Shown: in pieces, positions 1-10,654 of the stretch
Layout of the letters: each line of letters begins with the position of its first letter
Numbering within the stretch: position 1 is the stretch's first letter
DNA from: Triatoma infestans
Lineage: Eukaryota; Arthropoda; Insecta; Hemiptera; Reduviidae
Length of the DNA: 64,000 nt
NCBI GenBank assembly: GCA_011037195.1
Contig: JAAEAF010002750.1
Location: 1-64,000, forward strand
Direction of reading: 5' to 3'
Notes under the pieces: generated by a model
Databases searched by the model: none
Told to the model about the DNA's origin: nothing
The model's input: the letters and a program-made list of their open reading frames with translations, nothing else
Program-made: the position numbers and the translations under genes

Positions 1-1040
1 AATCAATCTTAGAATGTGTTACGACTTTTATTTGAAACATTTTTTTTCTAGGAAAATATTAATTATATGATAATACCAATTCCGATAGGTGGTATATTGT
101 ACGATTTATCTATCATCAATATAAAATAATATTAATAAAAAATAAATATATTTCTTGAATTCCATGTTTGAAAAAAGAAAAGTTTTTCCAGAATTTTCTC
201 GAACCCCACAGCTTTTGTTATAAAAATTTTTTAATAAATAGAAGAGAAGAAAAAGACAAATTCTAGTTCACCATCAAACACCCTCCCCTAACTGACACAT
301 TACACATAAACTGATTACTACATTCTGTGTATAAACAGCCAACACACCTATAACGCAGATACAATAGATCCTTTTTCAAGTCCCCCCAATATAATTAGGT
401 TCCATAGCCACTCTCTCTCGCTATAAATATAGAAGAGAAAGTCGCAGTATGAGTGCATACTATAACAGTTTTTTCGTAATTTAATTTTGTTTTAGAAAGT
501 TTAAAGCTGAACATATGGAATTTCTTGGTATACAATTTTCCTAATTGATATTTCACAAAACATACATGTTTTATAAGGTCTTTTATATAAAACACGTTTT
601 TCCAGGAAAGTCCCATTTAAATGGTTAATATGCATAGCGGTGATGAAAATATATCATTTTTATCTGAAATATTTTTCTGAGAAGATCTATTTCAGTGGGA
701 TTCTGAGGGCACTCTGACGTTAGCTTTTCCACGTCAAAAAAATCATTTCAGTTTATTGTTCAGTTCTTCCAACTATATATTTTGAGAACTGTATGATGAT
801 AAATTATTTAAACAGTTAATGGGAATGCATTAAGAGGTTATGTGAGTGTTACACGGCAAATTTTTTTTTTCCTTTATGCAAACCACCTGTTCTATACAGT
901 CTTTGGACAGCTTGACATCTCTGGTATAACTGTTTCAATTTACGTTGTTCTAGTTTGTATATAATAACATTGTATAAAAAGGTCTTGGGGATCTCTTTAA
1001 ATAGTACTTCCCCTTTATATACTAGGAAGTTCTTAAATTA
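1..1040. other. AT-rich intronic DNA, nothing recognised
   Basis: No coding exon, RNA gene or clear element was recognised. The stretch probably belongs to the long first intron of the Gprk1 gene, whose first coding exon is at 12371-12483 on the minus strand. Confidence 0.4.
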
Positions 1041-2270
1041 AAACTCTTAATAATTTGAAGAAAACCAATGTCAGCATATATTTGCCAATTTCAAGGGGGG
1101 GAAAAAAATCTGGTGTGAAACATTCACTCCGACATTCTTTTACTCTAATACAACTTAATCAAGAAATTTTCTTAAAAAATTCCAACATTACAATGTGTGG
1201 GCTAGCCATAAAAATGGTGGTGGGGTTTTTACTTGTATACCTGAGCGGGATTATGTGGAGCGCTTTATGTTAAAACCAAAAATCTTGTGCAAATTAAACT
1301 AACTATATGATCTAACTATACCTCTTTTTTCTTTTTTTTTAATTTAAGGCGCGTCAACATCTATAGTCATTGGCGCCCGGAGGCTTCTCAGTGCACTGCC
1401 GACCACCGGACAGTGTTTTCTCATTACAGACAACACTGTCCATTACCACGGACAGTGAGCTGTAGAAGCTTCTAGGAAGAAAAAATCTAAGGGTAGCACT
1501 GCTGGTCTCGAACCCGGGTCCTCCTCGTGGGAGTCCAGTACGCTAACCACTTAGCTATTCCCTTCTCTTCCTTTACATCTAAAAATCCTTCTTTTTTTTT
1601 TCAGAAAAATGTTTTAATTAAAAGTGATACGTTTCTTATCTATGCTGCAAGCATTCCCAGGTTTATAGGAAATCTTTGTAACCGTTTCCGAAAAAAATCC
1701 TCAAAAACTCAAAAAAAATCCTTTTCTGTAAAAATCTCACTTCCGACTTCTACAAATTTGGAATTCTATCAATACTTTTAGTGTGTATTAATATTATGAG
1801 AAAAACAAATATTATACTGAAATGGTACTTTAGAGAAAAGCATTCTCCCAGAACCCTTAAAAAATTCAATTTTTCCTTGAAAATGTTACAAATAAAAGTG
1901 ATAGGTATATATGTGTGTAGAAGTTCAAAAAAAAAAAAATATCGTTGGAGCAGTTTTTGAGAAAAATCAGGAAAAACTGAAAAAAAAAATCATTCGGTAA
2001 AATCGCACTTCTGGTTGGTGGATTTAGCCCTAAATTTTCGTGTTTAATACGGTGGTAGTTATCTAAACAGAATACCAAGTTAAGAGTTTCCTCCACCTTT
2101 CGTTTTTGAGATATTCTGTTAACAAATACATACACACATATATATATATATAAATCATTCGCTTAAAAACACTTTTTTCGTATTCAGGAAGCCCCTAAAA
2201 CATGTATTTCCTGTAAAAACTCAACGGTCACAAATACTTCCTCTTACTCCTAGTAACAGGAAGTAAAAAA
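1040..2270. repeat. Dispersed AT-rich repeat family A, copy 1
   Basis: The stretch carries hallmark segments that recur through the window: an end motif with GGTGTGAAACATTCAC near 1111, blocks with AAAAATGTTT and AAGTGATA, a CA/TA microsatellite near 2130, and a near-palindromic junction built from CTCTTACT and AGTAAcAGGAAG around 2240. No protein coding capacity was recognised. A SINE (1325-1565) is embedded. The family looks non-autonomous and its class is unknown. Confidence 0.5.
1325..1565 (-). mobile_element. tRNA-derived SINE with LINE-like 3' tail
   Basis: Read on the minus strand, the element starts at about 1565 with a tRNA-like head: a box-A-like TAGCTAAGTGG and a good box B, GGGTTCGAGACC, near 1510. 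A unique body follows with CACTGAGAAGCCTCCGGG. It ends in GGCGCC...GACGCGCC and an A-rich tail at 1325-1347. The end (1348-1378) resembles the 3' end of the LINE at 26448-29402, so the SINE was probably mobilised by that LINE family. A related, more decayed copy lies at 43490-43660. It is not a functional tRNA gene because a tRNA 3' end and CCA context are absent and the homology continues into a body. Confidence 0.75.
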
Positions 2271-3049
2271 AAAAAATCAGGAAAATTTCCATTTTCATAA
2301 ACGTCGTTTCCCTTAACTCATTCCAACGGAATTTAATTGTATAATTTTGATTAAATTGTTATTTCCTAGCTGTTAATACCCTTAGTTGATGAGTTTCTGA
2401 GAAGCATAATAGGAGACAACCAACTAGGCAAACAAACAAAGTTTATGCTTAGGATTTCCTGGAATAATACTAGTGCTTAAGAAACAAACAAACGGTCCTT
2501 TATAGGCCTCCTTCAGACGTGACCACTCTTAGCCAGGCGTGACAAAGCGTAGCGCCCTCAACTTTAATTAGTTAGAGTGGTTACAAAGCCAAATCCATTG
2601 CGACCTAGATGTATTGTCTCTCTTTGTATCTCCCTCTCATTCGCTCTCTCTCTTATGGTGTCCGTTTTTTTTAAATAGAATTTTGTTGTTTGTTGAGTGC
2701 ACCATGCAACACTTTGTTTTGTGAACAATATACAAGATTGTGTGCTTATGGCGGTGGCGGTGAACTAGAATTTCTTTGTAGATACGCTGGACAGAAGTAG
2801 TAGCCCGGCCACTTAATAGTTGTGAAACCTGTGGGCGTAGTTATAAATGACATTATCCAGCCAGCTGCTAGAAAACTTTGACAATGAGCAGAGTTTAACA
2901 GCCGTTAGGTGCACCAATGCCATAACTAAGTGCCGAGCTGCAAGAACTAGGTTATCGTGTGATGTTTGTGCAGGATGTCAGTTATTTAAAAAAAAGAAAA
3001 TGTGATAGCCCTCTGTATTCATAGCTGGAGTAAAAAATTTAATGAAATC
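2271..3049. other. Intronic DNA without a recognised feature
   Basis: Less AT-rich than its surroundings between 2500 and 2950. A short Cys-rich frame near 2890-2990 hints at a transposase zinc-ribbon relic, but the signal is too weak to name. Confidence 0.3.
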
Positions 3050-4640
3050 CCTCGGTGTTATTATGCATACATAATAAGACCATATTTTTGAGGAAAACGA
3101 AAAACCCTTAAATGAACTTACTCGGAAAAAAAATATCAAACAAAAGTGATAGTAATTATAGTTACTATAACAAATTTAATGAAATCCATAGTATTTTTAT
3201 GGAAAAACCGATAAAATCTGCTCAATAAAAAAATCACTTCCAGCAAACCGATTTTATCCAACTACAAATTTTGATAACATATTTAATTCTAATTAATATT
3301 ATTTAGATAATAGAATCGTACAATAAACTAAAACAGCAATTTAGAAGGAAACCTAACTCACACCCCACCCCCAAAAGTCCTCTTAAATGAATTTTCCTCA
3401 AGAAATATAATTCAAAATAAAAGATGCAGCTCTTTATATCTGTAGTTAATATTTCCAAGTTAGTGTTGTTTCAGAAACGATATCACCCAGAAGAAGCAAC
3501 TTGGGCAAAGTCACTGAGGCGGCCTCAAACCGAACACTTAAGTGTTTTACAAAGTATATGATTGTCAAAACAAGCACACATAACAGAAGCAAATTTCTAT
3601 TTATGTGGGGTATCGTATACTTTTTTACTTTTTACTTTCTCTTACTCCTAGTAAGAGGAAGTATAGTAATCGTGTCAAATTTTCGATATCGAGTTTTCAC
3701 CGGAAATATCCGTTTTAAGGCCCTCTGAGTCCAAAAAAGTGGTTTTTAACAAATGGTCTGTGTGTGTGTGTATATATGTATGTGAACAGCATAGCTCAAA
3801 ATTGAAAAACCGTAGGAAGTTGAAACTTCAATTCCGTTTAGGTATCACCATGAGATCTGACAGTACGTTATCTGTTAAAATTCCTCAACCGGAAGTACCA
3901 CTTTACTCGTTGGATTTTTTACTTTTTTGCGATTTTCTCAAAAATGGCTCCGACGATTTTCTTTAAACTTAGTACATCAACCACACATACAAAGAGCTAC
4001 AACTTTTATTTGAAACATTTCTCCAGGTAAATGCATTTAAGGGCACTTTTGGGGGAGTGGTGGGGTTAGGTTTTCATCTAATGTGCCATTTCAGTTTATT
4101 AAATAATTCTGTCATCTAAATAATGTTGATTAGAATTAAATATGTTGTTGAAATTCCGAGTTTGAAAAAAATCGGATAACCGGAAGTGCGTTTACTGTAC
4201 CACTTTACTAAATGATTTTTTTCTCTTTTTTGCAATTTTCTCAAAAATGGCTCCGACGATTTTCTTGAAACTTCGTACATAAACTAAACATGCAAAGATC
4301 TACAACTTTTATTTGAAACATTTCTCTGGGAAAATTCATTTAAGGGCACTTTTAGGGGAATGGTGGGGTGGGGTTATATATTTTTCTCTAAAGTGCTATC
4401 ACAGTTGTTATACAATTCTAATATCTACTGAATCCTCCCCAACAAAATTTAATTTGAACTACAATACATGGCCACAATTCCGAGTTTCACGAAAATGAGT
4501 AACACCGGAGTGCGCTTTTACATAAACAGTTTTTATTTTTATCAGTTTTCGACGTCGACGAATCTCATTAATTTGGTACACAACTAGAAAAGCTGTCAAT
4601 TAATTTGGAGCACGGAGTAAGTAAGAGAAAGTTGTGTGAG
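3050..4640. repeat. Family A repeat with about 302-bp internal tandem units
   Basis: Two adjacent units are clearly alike. The string AAAATGGCTCCGACGATTTT occurs at about 3945 and again at about 4247, each followed by a 'tacaacttttatttgaaac' block, a 'catttaagggcactttt' block and a G-rich GTGGGG stretch, giving a period of about 302 bp. A third partial unit starts near 4470. A palindrome, CTCTTACT/AGTAAGAG, lies near 3640-3665, beside a GT microsatellite (3760). The same blocks occur in either orientation elsewhere in the window. Confidence 0.65.
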
Positions 4641-4809
4641 TGTTTCAAACCAGATTTTTTAATTATAAATAGACATAATATCTGCTTAATAAATCATGAA
4701 ATATATATATATATTTATATATAATAGCGAGATTCTAAAATTAACATTTTTACCAAATATTTATTCTAAATCAGAGACAATTTCCGTGGTAGCCTGCTTC
4801 ATTTTGTGG

Positions 4810-4849
4810 GCATCGACCGGTTTCGGGCGTTCCCCATCTTCAGAATGCG
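4810..4849 (-). ncRNA. Minimal hammerhead-ribozyme-like motif (family 1)
   Basis: On the minus strand: GCATT, then CTGAAGA, a short stem-loop with GGG/CCC, GAAA, the palindrome CCGG, TC, and GATGC. GCATT and GATGC can pair as stem I. One unpaired T follows CTGAAGA. Stem III is only CC/GG and could form only between two molecules. Confidence 0.55.
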
Positions 4850-4973
4850 TTTTTCAGACAGTGTGACAACACAGACTTAAACAGAGCAAATTCAGTTTCA
4901 CACTCAAGTGTACACTAAAGTGTAAAACTGAATTTGCTCTGTTTAAGTCTGTGTTGTCACACTGTCTGAAAAA

Positions 4974-5013
4974 CGCATTCTGAAGATGGGGAACGCCCGA
5001 AACCGGTCGATGC
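4974..5013 (+). ncRNA. Minimal hammerhead-ribozyme-like motif (family 1)
   Basis: Mirror copy of the motif at 4810-4849 in the right arm of the foldback, with the same core order: stem I GCATT/GATGC, CTGAAGA, GGG/CCC stem II, GAAA, CCGG, TC. Confidence 0.55.
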
Positions 5014-5084
5014 CCACAAAATGAAGCAGGCTACCACGGAAAATGTCTCTGCTTTCCAGCTCTGCGGAATCAACCACCACAATA

Positions 5085-6234
5085 ATTTATTCTGAAGTTT
5101 GCGTTTTGCTCAAAAAGATTCTAATAATTTTATAATAAATACATTTTTTTTTTTAATTTGGAGGGCATGTGGAGGAATTTTAAGATATGCTTTTCTCTGT
5201 AAAGTCATCTTTACGATTCTAATAACTAACAGTTGCAAAAAGGTATACGTTAACAAAAATTTTGTCAACTGCAATATTTCAACACCATTAATGGGAAATC
5301 AGAGTTTCACAGACAAGATTTCACAGAGTACCCATATAAATTCATCGTGCAGTCTGCTGAATGAGCAAGTTATTCAGGAAATAAATTTAATAAAACATAA
5401 TTCTCAATAAAGTTTCTATCAATATATAAAGCAAAAGGCCGTTACCCTTTAAGTGCCCGCATCATTATAGAAAAATAATTATCAGACCGGTTTGTTGGTT
5501 TAATATAACTACGTCATAATATGTCATTCACTAAACATTAACACTTTATATTTCTTTCAAATAAAGTGAATTACCTCTACTGTACCTCTAGAAATTCTAT
5601 TAAAAATCTAACCAAAAAAAAAATATATTTATTTCACAAATTTTACACGTACATAATATTAAGAAGTCATCGCTTTTGTGAGTTTGTTCACTTTTTAATT
5701 AATTTTGTGATAGGTGAGCTCAGATTGTGAATAGCAGTACGAATGGAAATTTGGTCCTGGTGTGAAACATTCACATACCACTTACTCTTATCACAAATTT
5801 GCGGAAGTTTTACCAAAAGTCAAGTTGACCCAACGCATTATAGATAAATATAGTTAATAACAGGTCATATTACAATGGTGTCAAAGTTTCAAAGTTCAGT
5901 TTTTCTCCCTGGAAGTTGAGTTAATAAATGAATGCCCCCCCAAACTTGACATTCCTTCTATATCTTTTCACAGACATGGTTTTTAAGGATATATCGTAGT
6001 AACTGCACATGGTAAACCTCCATCAATGCTCGGCAAAACACTAAAGTAAGAAATAATTAGGCCTAACTTACAAATTCCCCAAAAACTGAATTTCGATACT
6101 TCACCGCAAATCGCAATATACCCCTGTTAACTTATAATAACAACCAGTTAGCTTCAGTATAACATCATCTTTCCTGTTTAACCTTTCCGTTTCCGGCAAT
6201 CAGGGAGTCAAGGACTGTTCCCATTCTATTAGGG
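5085..6234. other. Intronic DNA, one family A end only
   Basis: No gene recognised. A family A end motif (GGTGTGAAACATTCAC) lies near 5759-5775; the rest is AT-rich. Confidence 0.3.
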
Positions 6235-6885
6235 TATACCAGCCCCCCCCGTGCAAGCAACGGGGTGGTTTTACAGAAGAAGGATGTCACCACCACGGAG
6301 AGGCTATTAATGCAAGACATTGCCATGGCAGAGATGCCCATCTAAGGGCAGGTTGAGATACGCTCTACCAGCGCGTGAAGTGATCCCTCAATGTGGTCAC
6401 ACTCCGCTCAGAAGCTAGGGAAAGCATCCGAGCAGGCATTCGTAAACCGCGGTCACCCAGTAAATGCGCTTCCAGCTACGGGCTGCCACCGGAGTTTAAT
6501 TTATATCGCAGCACTCGTCCCGCTCAACTCATAACTGCGATCATTGGAGTTACTGTTCAAACCACGACACTACGAGTCCAACCTCAATTGCAAGCAATTG
6601 GGCCTGGAACATAGCTTGCGCCTATAATTCAATAATTCATACTCTACAACGAGCTTAGCGTGACTGATCGCACGCCCGACGGATCATGCCATCTACTGAT
6701 TCCTGTCCATTGCCTCAAGTGCAAATGTACAGTAACCCAGGATACTTCCAGGCAACCCTGCAAGAGGAAAGGAACAGGATGAGTGTGGTCAGAGTGGGGG
6801 TATCCCAAACCTGGAGAGCCAGAGGGTGATTGCACCTCGAAGGGTGGACGATGGTGACGCCACTTACCCACGCACAATCAGTATA
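6235..6885. other. GC-richer block of unknown origin
   Basis: This block of about 650 bp is clearly richer in G and C than its AT-rich surroundings and has sharp edges. Short frames of 60-77 codons exist on both strands but match no family I recognise. It looks like a piece of an inserted element. A family 1 foldback arm follows directly at 6893. Confidence 0.35.
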
Positions 6886-6892
6886 ACATCAG

Positions 6893-6975
6893 AGATAGTT
6901 TCTGTGGTAGCCTGCTTTTTTTAGTGATCATCGACCGGTTTCGGGTGTTCGCCCATCATTAAGATGGTTTTGTCC
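6893..6975 (-). mobile_element. Foldback family 1, single arm with decayed hammerhead
   Basis: The arm shows GTGGTAGCCTGC, then CATCGACCGGTTTCGGG on the plus strand. The reverse strand gives a hammerhead-like layout whose CTGATGA box has mutated to TTAATGA, so it should be inactive. Stem II, GAAA and CCGG are kept. Confidence 0.6.
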
Positions 6976-7004
6976 GCCAATCACCAAAACACAAACACAA
7001 ACCT

Positions 7005-7100
7005 GACGACATCTCCGCCACGATAAAACTAATACATCCAGCCAAAAACGACGACATCTCCGCCACGATAAAACTAATACATCCAGCCAAAAACGACGAC
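7005..7100. repeat. 45-bp perfect tandem duplication
   Basis: A unit starting GACGACATCTCCGCCACGAT (7005-7049) is repeated without change at 7050-7094, and a third unit begins (GACGAC, 7095-7100). The period is a multiple of three, but the surrounding frame is not recognisable as a protein. Confidence 0.9.
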
Positions 7101-7930
7101 CGGACATACTTAGAATAACTTGAAATATATAACACAAGACACAAAATTCGCTAGTGAACCATTATTCAAAACCATTTTTCCACAATAACAAAAAAACGCA
7201 ATAAACAAAACACAACACACCTGAATCAAATAGTTTTTAAGTCTGTACATACGAATCAAAGAGCTTTTAAGTTTGTACATATGCGAATAATGTATGCAAG
7301 TTGAGAACGTAAAATGTTAATTGTGGAATGTACGCTACATTAAGGCTGGATAGCATGCTTATATAATTTTTCAATAACATATTTATACAAATTTGTATTT
7401 AAGCTCGTTTAGACTTGTATTATATTTAAGCCTGTAGAGAACCCATCAAGTTTGCTTGCGTGCGTGAATGGTATATGTGGATTATGAAAAGGTAAAATAT
7501 GGAATGTATAATACGTATTTATCAAATAAATTGCTTATAAATATTAATTGTTCAACAATGTATTTAGTTACTTATACTATCTTACGATCATTCAGCTCGT
7601 TTTTTTCATTTCTTATCATTAATTATTCCACAGTATTCCACGGCTGACACAGTGGTCTTTCGCTTTGTTCTACAATCAAATAACAATTAAAAAATAAAAT
7701 AGAAAATAGTATGGGTACTTAATTATCAAAGTAACTCTCCTTAAAAACGTAATTTAAGTTATACATCTCCACTGTTGGATGTTTTAAAGGGAACAATGAG
7801 GAAAAGCTTTTAAAAAGGAAAAACATGTGTTTACCTACCCAAGCACAATGAACCTCTTAACCTAGTTAAGTACTAATAAAAACACTTTTTAAAAAACGAG
7901 TGTATCAACTGAATTTTGTTGTCAACTGAG
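7101..7930. other. AT-rich intronic DNA, nothing recognised
   Basis: No exon or element was recognised between the tandem duplication and the next foldback arm. Confidence 0.35.
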
Positions 7931-7934
7931 TGTA

Positions 7935-8277
7935 TCAACTGAAGCCTATATTGTCACACTGTTTTGACAAAAACATCCTGATGATGGGAGAACGCCCGAA
8001 ACTGGTCGATGATCACAAAAAGAGGCAGGCAAACAGAAAATATCTCTGATGATTCGCTAAGCTCTGCGGAACCAACCACAACAACTTCAGTATAACCATT
8101 AATTTCGTTCGATATTAAATAGGAACTGTTCCACAAAGACATGTGTGGTCTGGAGGACATTAGAAGATAATTTCACACTATTTGCCAAGACATCATGACA
8201 AAGGACGAATGTTCAAAACCAGTCAATACCTTCAAAAATGAAATAGGCAATTACGGAAAACAATCACAGATGTTTTT
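7935..8277 (+). mobile_element. Two directly repeated family 1 arms
   Basis: The first arm (about 7935-8090) keeps the end sequence ending in AACCACAACAA and a good hammerhead-like motif. A second, strongly decayed arm (about 8165-8277) follows in the same orientation, recognisable by its CCAGTCAATACC and GGCAATTACGGAAAAC segments. Direct rather than inverted arms differ from the full copies at 4771 and 22176. Confidence 0.6.
7974..8011 (+). ncRNA. Minimal hammerhead-like motif (family 1)
   Basis: Stem I CATC/GATG, core CTGATGA, stem II GGG/CCC, GAAA, then CTGG and TC. Stem III changed from CCGG to CTGG, which can still pair weakly in a dimer through a G-U pair. Confidence 0.5.
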
Positions 8278-8731
8278 TTTCCTAGAAATACAGATCCAGT
8301 CAACTATTCAAACTAAAAGTTTGGTTATAAATTAATTAATAATTGATAAAATAAAGAAGGTTAAAAAAATTACGTCTAAAAGGCAGTATTTATCTCTATA
8401 ATATTGAAGTTTATCTACTCTATATTACTTTATTTTATTTATTTATTTTTTGTTTATCTACTATTGTTTCAATATTTATTTCAACATTACGTCAACATTA
8501 TCGGAGTCGCCGACGTATGTTTGAACTTTTATATACGAACGTGACAAAATATACTATATCTATATGAGTTAATGATTAAGTCTTTGGCTTTAAATAATTT
8601 ATTTATGAAATCTAATTTACAATTATGAATCACAATTCATAAATCAATTTTTAGCTCTACAATGAAATAATAATTGTTTCTTACAATAAATTTGTCCAAA
8701 AATCATTAAATTCCTCCCCTGTTTTTTAGTA

Positions 8732-9359
8732 CAGTAAACCCCCACTAATCCGGCATCCGAAGGTCCGGCACCGATCTTGAAAAAAAACGTGACTTTAAAA
8801 GCCTGTTTTAAAGTCGATTCAAAGCCTGTTGTAGAAGAAAATACTAATGAACTGCTTATAGAAAGTGTTAGGGCCTCAGTCAGAGCCTCAGCCTGTGGAT
8901 GCCGAAGAGGGAGCTGATGATAATTCAACACCCCTGCATACTTAGAGTAAAGCAAAGTGCCGCTATCGACACATTCATAAGGTTTGCTGAATGCAACAAC
9001 TCCTACAGTGCTTCAGAACTCGTTAACTTACGTACCATGCGACATGAATTTTTGAAGATTCAAAAAAACCAAGAGACATTAGGTCTTTTTTCAAATGAAA
9101 TATATATGTACATATGTACGTATGTTTAACAACATAGTCTGTAGATAAATGTTGTAATTTAATCGTCTCCTTTATAATTCTTTATTTGATTTCCACATAC
9201 AGTACACATTTCTTAATAAGGCACTTAAGCCAAATTGCGGGCAGGCCCACAGTCTTCGTTTTTTGCATGTCTAAAACCTGTTTTCCGTTATTCTTTTACG
9301 ACGCTCGGAATCCGGCATCCTACAATTGCCAGAGATGCCGGATTGGCGGAGGATTATTG
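8732..9359 (+). mobile_element. Deleted pogo/Tigger-type DNA transposon
   Basis: The terminal inverted repeats CAGTAAACCCCCACTAATCC (8732) and, reversed, CAATAATCCTCCGCCAATCC (ending 9359) lead into CGGCATC on both sides and are flanked by TA at 8730-8731 and 9360-9361. This is the TA target duplication and end type of the pogo/Tigger group. Inside, on the plus strand at about 8950-9075, a frame with AIDTFIRFAECN and MRHEFLKIQ resembles the C-terminal part of Tigger-like transposases. The DDE core is missing, so the copy cannot move on its own. Confidence 0.75.
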
Positions 9360-10500
9360 TAATTGGTATATCTCGTAAATAAAAAATGAGAAATATCTAA
9401 GTTTTACAATTTGGATGGTTTTTGTTATATTTCCTACTTATTCCGTCATATTTTTTTGTGTGTGTGTTATTTTCCACATATAATAATATCAACATCTCTA
9501 GCTAAATTTGGATAGAAAGAAAAATAAAAATTTGAAACACCATCACTGATCTCTGTCTATACTTCCACGGCTGATAAATTTCATTCAAACCTGTATTAAT
9601 AAAATATAATCTATTTCGATAACTAGATTAATAAATACTGAAATGACAGTTTAGAAGGAGAGAGTGAGAGAGAGCTCCAGGTTTAGATAGCTTCATCTCC
9701 AAAAATCTATTTCCCTGGAAAAAAGATCATGGACAAAAGTACCTCTAGTTTATTTTAATTCTTATGAAATAAATTTTAATGATAACCGTTTGCTCATTTT
9801 CAAGAATATCGCGAAAAAATCTATAAAATAAAACTCTATCATTCATAAACTAATTTCCCTGCCAAATGCCATCAAAAAGAATCTGCGATTTCTCTTACAC
9901 ACCACATACATCGCCCGTTTATTTTTTTGTAACAAGAGGTACATATATAATACATTTATTTCCAGCAACAAAACAATTTTGTAAAACTAATAGTAATGAA
10001 CTATCAAAGACAATCAAATAAGTCTTTTTAAAAATATCGCTAATTTTGAGAGATGAATAAGTGCGTCAAAATTTAAAACAATAAAAAAAAAGGATTGATT
10101 TAACTTATAAAAATTAGCTATACCTAAAAAATTAACCATGCTTCATCTTTTTTTCTACCATTTAAGAGCTTTTCTTTTTCTTTTAAGAGTTTCAAAGCCT
10201 GGCCTATCAACACTTTGTATTTTTACAGGTAATCTGGTTATCCACTGCTTATGGACCGTACCAATGTGGTCCGCCAAGAGCTAGTAAGTACCATATTGTT
10301 TTAATGCTGTAACCAACTTTAGATTTGAGACAGAGTCGGAGCTGAAATTCCAGTTGATAAAATTTATTCAAATTTGGAATTCTGGAAAATTCTTACAATG
10401 TTCTACTATTTAAACTCTATAGTTGTAAATCTGAGCTTCCTATGATTTTATTTTTTAATAATTCTTGGAATAAATGGCGTCTATCATATATATTCACAAA
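9360..10500. other. Intronic DNA with a family A fragment
   Basis: A family A fragment is likely at about 9640-9900 (tttaatga / aaaaatct / tttcaag blocks). The rest is AT-rich and shows nothing. Confidence 0.3.
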
Positions 10501-10654
10501 GCGTCAGTGGTTTGCTAGAAACCGAAAATTTCGCCCTTATTGTAATGAGCTTCTTCAGAGTCGTTGTTCCATTAGCTTTCAAGGTGTAACGACCCAGAAG
10601 AAGCTCACTGTAAAATATAGGGCGAAACGTCGGTTTCTAGCAAACCACTGACGC
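10501..10654. mobile_element. Foldback element, family 3
   Basis: Arms GCGTCAGTGGTTTGCTAGAA (10501) and its reverse complement (ending 10654) enclose about 22 bp of centre; each arm is about 66 bp. Both arms carry a hammerhead-like core. Left arm, minus strand: CTGAAGA, a GCTC/GGGC stem, GAAA. Right arm, plus strand: CAGAAGA, GCTC/GGGC, GAAA, CG, TC. The sequence is otherwise unrelated to family 1. Confidence 0.65.
10591..10636 (+). ncRNA. Hammerhead-like motif (family 3)
   Basis: Stem I GACC/GGTT, core CAGAAGA (T to A change in the canonical CTGANGA), one extra A, stem II GCTC/GGGC, GAAA, CG, TC. The single core change probably reduces activity. The partner arm has the intact CTGAAGA. Confidence 0.4.

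Larger units (their letters stand above)
4771..5084. mobile_element. Foldback element, family 1 (full, Penelope/hammerhead type)
   Basis: Two near-perfect inverted arms of about 130 bp (from 4771 and up to about 5055) meet at a short centre near 4910. An asymmetric extension ending in CCACCACAA follows the right arm. The flanks ATTTATTCTAAA (4759-4770) and ATTTATTCTGAA (5085-5096) look like a 12-bp target duplication with one difference. Each arm carries a hammerhead-like motif, in opposite orientations. There is no open reading frame. Seven further copies or half copies of this family are in the window. Confidence 0.75.

Noticed and set aside
1493..1565. Possible tRNA gene on the minus strand
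   Set aside because: Boxes A and B are present, but homology continues into a SINE body and LINE-like tail, and a sister copy exists at 43.5 kb. It is a SINE head.
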